A stretch of DNA of 47,849 nucleotides, taken from an uncultured Pelagibacteraceae bacterium (GTDB taxonomy: Bacteria; Pseudomonadota; Alphaproteobacteria; Pelagibacterales; Pelagibacteraceae). Within the stretch, counting starts at the first letter, position 1. Each line of letters begins with the position of its first letter. A program made the position numbers and the translations under genes. The notes under the pieces were generated by a model that saw only the letters and a program-made list of their open reading frames with translations, was not told the origin of the DNA and did no database searches. Where the stretch lies: NCBI GenBank assembly GCA_902616675.1, contig CACMTV010000006.1, positions 1-47,849 on the forward strand, written 5' to 3'. Shown piece by piece: positions 42,814 to 47,849 of the stretch.

Positions 42814-43841
42814 TTTAACCCTAAGGAAACATTAAAGTTGAATAAATTATTCATATTTTGAATTGCTTGACCTGCAGCACCTTTAACAAGATTATCTATA
42901 GCTGAAAATATTACAATTTTATCTTTAATTCTTGTTTGGCAAACAGAAATATCGCAATTATTTGTATTTATTACGTTACCAGTTCCAATTTGACTATTTT
43001 GTTTATAGATTTTAATAAAATAATCACTTTTATAAAAAAGTTTTAAAGTTTTGATAATCTTATTTGTAGATACACCCTTTTTTTTATTTATATAAATAGA
43101 AGAAAGGATACCTCTAAAACTTGGAATTAAATGTGGATTAAAAGTAAATATAATATTTTTTGATATTTTCCTAAATTCTTGATCAATTTCTTCAATATGT
43201 CTATGATTTCTAACTGCATAGGCGTATGTTGATAGATAAAAATTTTTAAACTTAAATTTTGATTTATAGTTCTTGCCAGCTCCTGAATAGCCTGACTTAG
43301 AATCAATTGTTATGTTTTTAATTTCAATAAGATTTTTTTTAAATAATGGTATTAACGGTAATTGTATTGACGTAGGATAACACCCAGGATTAGCTATAAT
43401 TCTAAATTTGTGTAATCTTTTTTTTGTTAATTCTGAAATAGCGTAAATCGATTTCTTTATTAACTTTTTAGCTTTGTGTTTTTTATTATAGGTTTTATTA
43501 TATTTAATTTCATTTTCAATTCTGAAATCTGCGGAAAGATCTATAAATTTTAAATTTTCATATTTGTAATACAATTTGTTAATTACTTTTTGAGCCTCGC
43601 CATTAGGCAGGGATAAAAAAAGTAAATCTATTTTTTTCCAATCTACAGATTGAATTTTTGATATACTGGGTAGGTTTTTTTTTATTCTTTTATCAAATTT
43701 ATTAATTTTTTTTCCAATATTCTTTTGGGCGCATAAATATTTAATTTTTACGTTTGGATGTTTTGATAATAGATATACTAGATCCAAACCAACATATCCT
43801 GTTGCTCCAGCAATTACTATATTAATACTATTTTTAGTCAT
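42810..43841 (-). CDS. argC: N-acetyl-gamma-glutamyl-phosphate reductase
   Basis: ArgC reduces N-acetylglutamyl phosphate to the semialdehyde in arginine synthesis. The 343-residue enzyme has the Rossmann motif IAGATGYVGLDLVYLL, the active-site cysteine in IANPGCYPTSIQL, and KSGYSGAG, HRHIEEI and FNPHLIPSFRGIL. The length fits the type 1 ArgC. It starts 44 bases downstream of rpsI on the same strand and overlaps the lipoprotein gene by 4 bases. rplM-rpsI-argC is a usual alphaproteobacterial order. Confidence 0.95.
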   Translation of the reverse strand: MTKNSINIVIAGATGYVGLDLVYLLSKHPNVKIKYLCAQKNIGKKINKFDKRIKKNLPSISKIQSVDWKKIDLLFLSLPNGEAQKVINKLYYKYENLKFIDLSADFRIENEIKYNKTYNKKHKAKKLIKKSIYAISELTKKRLHKFRIIANPGCYPTSIQLPLIPLFKKNLIEIKNITIDSKSGYSGAGKNYKSKFKFKNFYLSTYAYAVRNHRHIEEIDQEFRKISKNIIFTFNPHLIPSFRGILSSIYINKKKGVSTNKIIKTLKLFYKSDYFIKIYKQNSQIGTGNVINTNNCDISVCQTRIKDKIVIFSAIDNLVKGAAGQAIQNMNNLFNFNVSLGLK

Positions 43842-43885
43842 GGGTAACTTATACCACTAAATTATGATTTTTAAATTTAAATGAT

Positions 43886-44326
43886 TTATCTTTTAGAAAA
43901 TTGGAAACTTCTTCGTGCTTTTCTGTGACCGTATTTTTTTCTTTCAACCACTCTTGAGTCTCTTGTGGTAAGCTTGTCTTTTTTTAAATCTTTTTTCAAA
44001 TTTTCATCATGTGAAATTAAAGCTCTTGATATACCCAATATTATTGCTCCAGCTTGTCCGGACAAACCACCTCCTTTAACGGAACATTTAACATCGTAAC
44101 TGCTAATTACATTTGAAATCTCCAAAGGTCTGGTTACTATAAGCTGGTGGACAGGTCTTTTAAAATAGTCACCCATTAACTTTCCGTTAACAAATATTTT
44201 ACCAGTTCCTTTTTTAACCCATACTTTGGCGATAGATTTTTTTCTTCTTCCAGTAGAATACTTGCTATCTTTAAAGTCTAATTTTAATTTTTTAGGTTTC
44301 TCTTTATTATTACTTGCTGGTTCCAT
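43886..44326 (-). CDS. rpsI: 30S ribosomal protein S9
   Basis: S9 is a small-subunit head protein whose C-terminal tail contacts the P-site tRNA. The 146-residue protein has YSTGRRKKSIAKVWVKKGTGKIFVNG, GGLSGQAGAIILGISRAL, TRDSRVVERKKYG and ends with the expected KKARRSFQFSKR-like basic tail. A short N-terminal extension (MEPASNNKEKPKKLKLDFK) is usual in alphaproteobacteria. It overlaps rplM by one base and is co-transcribed with it. Confidence 0.97.
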   Translation of the reverse strand: MEPASNNKEKPKKLKLDFKDSKYSTGRRKKSIAKVWVKKGTGKIFVNGKLMGDYFKRPVHQLIVTRPLEISNVISSYDVKCSVKGGGLSGQAGAIILGISRALISHDENLKKDLKKDKLTTRDSRVVERKKYGHRKARRSFQFSKR

Positions 44327-44787
44327 TATGTTTTAATAATATTTTTAGAATTTAAACTCTTCAAATCTATTGTTTTTGGATTTTGATTTTGATGAGGATG
44401 AGATGCTCCTTTATAAATTTTTAATTTAGTCATTTGTTTTTTTGCTAAAGGACCTCCAGGTAACATTCTTTTAACAGCTAATTTTAATATATCCTGTGTT
44501 TTATCTTTTTCAGTTAAATTTAACGGAGTAGAAAATTTTATTCCTCCAGGATGACCAGTGTGTCTATAATATTTTTTATTAACGAATTTCTTTCCTGTAA
44601 ACTTTATCTTTTCAATATTGGTAACGACTACGAAATCTCCGTTATCTATATGAGGGTTGTAAGTTGCTTTATTTTTACCTCTTAGAACTTTTGAAATAAA
44701 AGCTGCTAATCTTCCTACAGCTGCGTTCTCCGCATTGATAAGATACCAATCTTGTTTAATTTCTTTTTTTTTTATAAATGGTGTCAT
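44326..44787 (-). CDS. rplM: 50S ribosomal protein L13
   Basis: L13 is an early assembly protein of the large subunit. The 153-residue protein shows WYLINAENAAVGRLAAFIS, LRGKNKATYNPHIDNGDFVVV, YYRHTGHPGGIKF and AVKRMLPGGPLAKKQMTKLKIYKG, which is the complete L13 core. It is followed by rpsI with a one-base overlap. The start is 45 bases after the ctaA stop, a gap which may hold the ribosomal-protein promoter. Confidence 0.97.
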   Translation of the reverse strand: MTPFIKKKEIKQDWYLINAENAAVGRLAAFISKVLRGKNKATYNPHIDNGDFVVVTNIEKIKFTGKKFVNKKYYRHTGHPGGIKFSTPLNLTEKDKTQDILKLAVKRMLPGGPLAKKQMTKLKIYKGASHPHQNQNPKTIDLKSLNSKNIIKT

Positions 44788-44832
44788 TTTAAACGCGATA
44801 ACTACTAATAAAAAAACAAAATGTCAATTTTT

Positions 44833-45849
44833 TTATGATAATTTATGGTTTAGTTTGAGAACACTAAACACCAAAATTACACTGGTTATTTGATGTAGTG
44901 AAGCCAAATAAAGATTCAACCCGCTTATGAGTGTAAAAATTCCCAATAAGACCTGAATTAACAAAATAAAAAAAACGATAAAATAATTTTTATAATATTC
45001 TTCTTGTTTATTTATTAGCATTTTAATTCCAATAAAAATTACAAAACCGATAATTAAATATGCAACAGATCTATGCAAAAACTGTACAAAACTTTGATTA
45101 TCAAAAAAATTAAACAAATTAAACTCAAAGATATTAATATCATCAGGGAAATAAGAGTGGTTCATTTTTGGCCATGTTTGATAAATCATACCAGCATCAA
45201 GACCGGAAACAAAAGCTCCAATAATTATTTGAAATAAGATTAATAAAAACAATAATTTGGTTAATATATTTTTAAAATTAAAGAAACTTTTATTTACTAG
45301 GAATTTAAAATTTAAATAATTCCAATACAATAAAGAAATTATAATAAATGCAAAAAATAAATGTAATGATAGTCTATAATGACTTACAGTTGTATTTTCA
45401 GTTAAACCACTTTCTACCATATACCATCCTAATAATCCTTGAAATAAAATTAAAAAAAATATGAGATAAAAAATATTTAAAACTTTTTTTTCAACAATTT
45501 TTTTAAATGAAATATAAATTAATGGTATTAAAAACATCAAACCAATTATCCTACCCAATAATCTATGAAAGTACTCCCAATAAAATATTACTTTGAATTC
45601 CTCTATGGTCATGGATGGATTTAGATATTTAAACTGTGGTATCTCTTTGTATAAATTAAAGTACAATGTCCAAGTTTCTTTTGATAAAGGTGGCAAAATA
45701 CCTTTAAATAATTCCCATTCTGTAATTGATAATCCTGAATCTGTTAGTCTGGTAAGTCCACCGACTACAATCATCAAAAAAACTAATATTATCATAGATA
45801 AAAGCCATACGCTTACTAACTGATGATGATTTGTTTTTTTTATTTCCAT
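44833..45849 (-). CDS. ctaA: Heme A synthase (COX15/CtaA family)
   Basis: CtaA converts heme O to heme A for cytochrome c oxidase. The 338-residue inner-membrane protein has eight hydrophobic segments. Heme-ligand histidines are visible in EYFHRLLGR, VSHYRLSLHL, QFLHRSVAYL and ASLHQITSV. The motif GGLTRLTDSGLSITEWELFKG is the diagnostic COX15-type N-terminal loop, and AFVSGLDAG is also typical. The type 2 alphaproteobacterial/mitochondrial form is indicated by this loop. It is divergent from the chorismate mutase gene and leads into rplM. Confidence 0.95.
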   Translation of the reverse strand: MEIKKTNHHQLVSVWLLSMIILVFLMIVVGGLTRLTDSGLSITEWELFKGILPPLSKETWTLYFNLYKEIPQFKYLNPSMTIEEFKVIFYWEYFHRLLGRIIGLMFLIPLIYISFKKIVEKKVLNIFYLIFFLILFQGLLGWYMVESGLTENTTVSHYRLSLHLFFAFIIISLLYWNYLNFKFLVNKSFFNFKNILTKLLFLLILFQIIIGAFVSGLDAGMIYQTWPKMNHSYFPDDINIFEFNLFNFFDNQSFVQFLHRSVAYLIIGFVIFIGIKMLINKQEEYYKNYFIVFFILLIQVLLGIFTLISGLNLYLASLHQITSVILVFSVLKLNHKLS

Positions 45850-45900
45850 TATATAGATATATAATTATTGTTTAAAATCTCATATAATATTTATGTCGCT

Positions 45901-46179
45901 ATGAAAAATCTAAAATTAGAAAAAATAAGAAAAAAACTTGATAAACTTGATGATAAATTTTTGTTTCTAATTAAAAGAAGAATAAAATTAGTGAATCAAG
46001 TTTTACTTACAAAAAAATTTAAAAAACAAATAATAGACAAAAAAAGGATTAAAAAAATTTTATCAAATATTAAATCAAAGTCCAAAAAAAGAAGCATAGA
46101 TACAAAAATAACTCAAGAAATTTGGAAGTCCATGATAAGAGCTTTTATAAGGTACGAATTTAGAAATTTTAAAAAATAA
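45901..46179 (+). CDS. AroQ-type chorismate mutase
   Basis: The enzyme rearranges chorismate to prephenate for phenylalanine and tyrosine synthesis. I chose the ATG at 45901 (MKNLKLEKIRKKLDKLDDKF), giving 92 residues; the upstream ATG at 45868 adds 11 residues that do not fit the family. The AroQ pattern is recognisable: IRKKLDKLDDKFLFLIKRRIKLV at the start, a middle KKKRIKK-like helix, and IWKSMIRAFIRYE at the end. It is divergent from ctaA and ends 2 bases from the convergent rpmG stop. It is the only plus-strand gene on the right side of the window. Confidence 0.83.
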   Translation: MKNLKLEKIRKKLDKLDDKFLFLIKRRIKLVNQVLLTKKFKKQIIDKKRIKKILSNIKSKSKKRSIDTKITQEIWKSMIRAFIRYEFRNFKK

Positions 46180-46181
46180 AA

Positions 46182-46373
46182 TTACTTACTATGTGGTGGT
46201 AGTTTTTTTTCCACAAAAAATTCATGTTTTCTTGTGTTTGGATTGTACTTTTTTATTTTTAATTTAACTTTTGCTTTCTCTCCTTTTGTAGGTTTTTTTG
46301 CATAATAAACAAAAGCACTGTCTGGTTTACTTTCTGGTACCATTCTTACTTTTAAATGAGTTTTTTTAGCCAT
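46182..46373 (-). CDS. rpmG: 50S ribosomal protein L33, cysteine-free form
   Basis: The 63-residue protein ends with LKIKKYNPNTRKHEFFVEKK, the typical L33 block (KYDPxxRKHVxFxEKK). It has no zinc-binding cysteines, so it is the C-minus form common in alphaproteobacteria. The N-terminus MAKKTHLKVRMVPES matches L33 start patterns and the length is slightly longer than the usual 55. It overlaps the MerR-type gene by 8 bases on the same strand. Confidence 0.88.
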   Translation of the reverse strand: MAKKTHLKVRMVPESKPDSAFVYYAKKPTKGEKAKVKLKIKKYNPNTRKHEFFVEKKLPPHSK

Positions 46374-46746
46374 GATTTTTTAATCCTTTTATCTTTTTTA
46401 AAATATTTTTAGATTTATGTTTTATTCTATCTTTAAAATAATCTTTTTCTATATTATTTTCATGAGCTTCGTCAATAAATTTCTTGTCTTTTAAATATTT
46501 TTTTACACCTTTAATTGTTAGACCCTTATCTTTTAATAGAAATTTTATATATTTAATTTTGTCAATTTGACTCTGATTATAGTAACGTCTATTACCTTTT
46601 AAAATTGTAGGTTTTATTCCCTTAAATTCCTTCTCCCAAAATCTAAGAATATAATTTGCAGGTTTGCCAGTTTTTTTGTTAATTAAATTTAATTTTTTTG
46701 AAAGCTCAGATATATCTAAGAAGTCTTTTGTCATATTATATTTCAT
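46366..46746 (-). CDS. MerR-family transcriptional regulator
   Basis: The 126-residue protein has a MerR-type helix-turn-helix: LDISELSKKLNLINKKTGKPANYILRFWEKEF, then GNRRYYNQSQIDKIKYIKFLLKDKGLTIKGVKKYLKD. A short charged C-terminal helix follows. In alphaproteobacteria such a MerR gene follows ihfA, as here. The effector is not known. The ATG at 46746 overlaps ihfA by 11 bases; an ATG at 46734 would avoid that and start at MTKDFLDISEL. Confidence 0.88.
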   Translation of the reverse strand: MKYNMTKDFLDISELSKKLNLINKKTGKPANYILRFWEKEFKGIKPTILKGNRRYYNQSQIDKIKYIKFLLKDKGLTIKGVKKYLKDKKFIDEAHENNIEKDYFKDRIKHKSKNILKKIKGLKNHG

Positions 46747-47038
46747 TAATTTTTTTTTTTAATGAATTTGAAGCTATAAATTTAACTGTATATCTAGGTG
46801 TAATAGTGTGTTCAACTTTAGTTTTAGGATTTCTTCCCTCTCTTTCTTTTTTATACACAATATTTAGAGAGCCAAAATTTTTAATATTAATTTTTTTTTC
46901 TTCAACAAGTATGGTTGCAATAGTTTCAATTATATCATCAGTTATTTTCTGCATATGTTTTGCTGAAAAACCAATTGATGATTTTATGTTATTTGATATT
47001 TCCTTTTTTCCTAGATTTTGTTTAATTTTTATCGTCAT
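46736..47038 (-). CDS. ihfA: Integration host factor subunit alpha
   Basis: IHF bends DNA and helps replication, recombination and transcription. The 100-residue protein has the IHF/HU fold: NLGKKEISNNIKSSIGFSAKHMQKITDDIIETI, then KKINIKNFGSLNIVYKKEREGRNPKTKVEHTITPRYTVKFIAS. The minor-groove arm GRNPKT is the alpha-subunit form, and the position just before MerR and after plsX supports IhfA rather than IhfB. It overlaps the plsX stop by 17 bases. Confidence 0.9.
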   Translation of the reverse strand: MTIKIKQNLGKKEISNNIKSSIGFSAKHMQKITDDIIETIATILVEEKKINIKNFGSLNIVYKKEREGRNPKTKVEHTITPRYTVKFIASNSLKKKINEI

Positions 47039-47849
47039 TGAGATGACTTAAATTGTCTTTAATTTGACTCATCAAATTACCTTTTACAATATTATAACAT
47101 AAATCAATTGAATGATAAAATCCAAGTGAGTCGGTTGAACCATGACTTTTTACAACAGGTCCATTAAGACCTAAAAAAATTGCGCCATTAAATTTTCTTG
47201 GATCTAATTTTTCCTTAAATTTTTTAAGACTAAAATACGAAAATAATAATGAAAATTTGGAAAGCATATTTTCTTTTAATGAGAGTTTTAAGTTGTCAGT
47301 TATAAATTTTGCCGTACCTTCAGCTGTTTTTAAAGCTATGTTGCCTGTGAAGCCATCTGTCACTATAACATTGCTATCTCCTTCAGTAATTTTGTTTCCC
47401 TCAATATATCCATTAAAGTCAAAATCTTCATTTTTACTTATCTCTTTTAATTTTGAGTATGCTTTTTTTATCATTTCAGTTCCTTTAATTTCTTCTGAGC
47501 CAACATTCAATAAAGCAACTTTAGTTTTTACTGTTGGAAAAAGAGATTTATGTAATGCCGAACCCATTTCTGAAAACTCAATTAAATTTTTTTCATCACA
47601 CTCAATATTGGCACCTAAATCTAAAACAATATTCATCCCATTTAAGTTAGGCCACAACCCGGCTAAAGCTGGTTTGCTTACTCCATTAATAGTTTTTAAT
47701 ATCATTCTAGATATCACTAAAAGGACACCAGTATTTCCAGCAGATAATGAAATATCACTTTCAGATTTCACTTGAGAATAAACACTATTCCACATGCTGC
47801 TATTTTTTGATGTTTTGACAGCTGTAAGAGGAGTTTCGTTGTCAGAAAC
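47022..47849 (-). CDS. plsX: Phosphate acyltransferase PlsX (5' end beyond window)
   Basis: PlsX makes acyl-phosphate from acyl-ACP at the start of phospholipid synthesis. The frame stays open to the right edge (ETPLTAVKTSKNSSMW), so the ATG at 47795 is an internal methionine and the gene is truncated by the window. Diagnostic blocks are SLSAGNTGVLLVISRM, LDLGANIECDEKNLIEFSEMG, GNKITEGDSNVIVTDGFTGNIALKTAEG and KFNGAIFLGLNGPVVKSHG. The C-terminus overlaps ihfA; no fabH lies between, although plsX-fabH-ihfA is the common order in this group. Confidence 0.95.
   Translation of the reverse strand, partial: VSDNETPLTAVKTSKNSSMWNSVYSQVKSESDISLSAGNTGVLLVISRMILKTINGVSKPALAGLWPNLNGMNIVLDLGANIECDEKNLIEFSEMGSALHKSLFPTVKTKVALLNVGSEEIKGTEMIKKAYSKLKEISKNEDFDFNGYIEGNKITEGDSNVIVTDGFTGNIALKTAEGTAKFITDNLKLSLKENMLSKFSLLFSYFSLKKFKEKLDPRKFNGAIFLGLNGPVVKSHGSTDSLGFYHSIDLCYNIVKGNLMSQIKDNLSHLNDDKN

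Overview
The window is a dense, very AT-rich piece of an alphaproteobacterial chromosome. It most resembles a streamlined marine bacterium of the SAR11 group (Pelagibacterales). The reasons are the strong A/T bias in every gene, start/stop overlaps of a few bases, almost no spacers, alphaproteobacterial gene neighbourhoods (gyrA-coaD-PPIase-tgt; plsX/ihfA/MerR) and a DmdA-type DMSP demethylase next to acyl-CoA enzymes. The lineage call rests on recognised protein features and gene order, not on a database search.

Layout. 1-357 is abnormal: an inverted piece of gyrA, then a 230-bp exact copy of an internal recG segment, then the C-terminal part of gyrA in the forward direction. This is most easily explained as an amplification or assembly chimera at a contig end. 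357-7.6 kb is housekeeping: gyrA C-terminus, coaD, a secreted cyclophilin, tgt, tRNA-Lys, an M48 lipoprotein protease, a DUF502 membrane protein, recG, sdhE and tRNA-Ser. 7.7-15.2 kb is one tight run of cell-wall genes (lytic transglycosylase, SPOR lipoprotein, D-Ala-D-Ala carboxypeptidase) followed by tmk, holB, metG, tatD and a PhnP-like hydrolase. 15.2-17.3 kb holds a glutathione peroxidase, a NifU-like protein and nhaA on the minus strand.

17.4-29.4 kb begins at tRNA-Pro and runs on the plus strand through a metabolic cluster: a FadN-type bifunctional beta-oxidation protein, a DmdC-like acyl-CoA dehydrogenase, a DmdB-like acyl-CoA ligase, OsmC, an ECHDC3-type crotonase without the usual catalytic glutamates, an alpha/beta hydrolase, DmdA, an NDUFS4-like protein, and a Rieske protein followed by a protein carrying an Asp-x2-His-x4-His motif. 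These last two look like a Rieske oxygenase split over two overlapping genes. An SbmA/BacA-like transporter and an AEC permease end the run. The likely role is DMSP demethylation and use of the resulting methylthiopropionate or similar acyl chains.

29.4-36.7 kb is accessory: a 381-bp gene-free spacer, a one-domain alkyltransferase, a cupin, a 54-residue membrane protein, a tyrosine recombinase with a 14-bp-arm dyad over its presumed promoter, an FkbM methyltransferase and three glycosyltransferase genes with a GIY-YIG protein. 36.7-47.8 kb returns to minus-strand core genes: aldehyde dehydrogenase, tRNA-Glu, recJ, glpX, hom, a small lipoprotein, argC, rpsI, rplM and ctaA, then chorismate mutase on the plus strand, then rpmG, a MerR regulator, ihfA and a truncated plsX.
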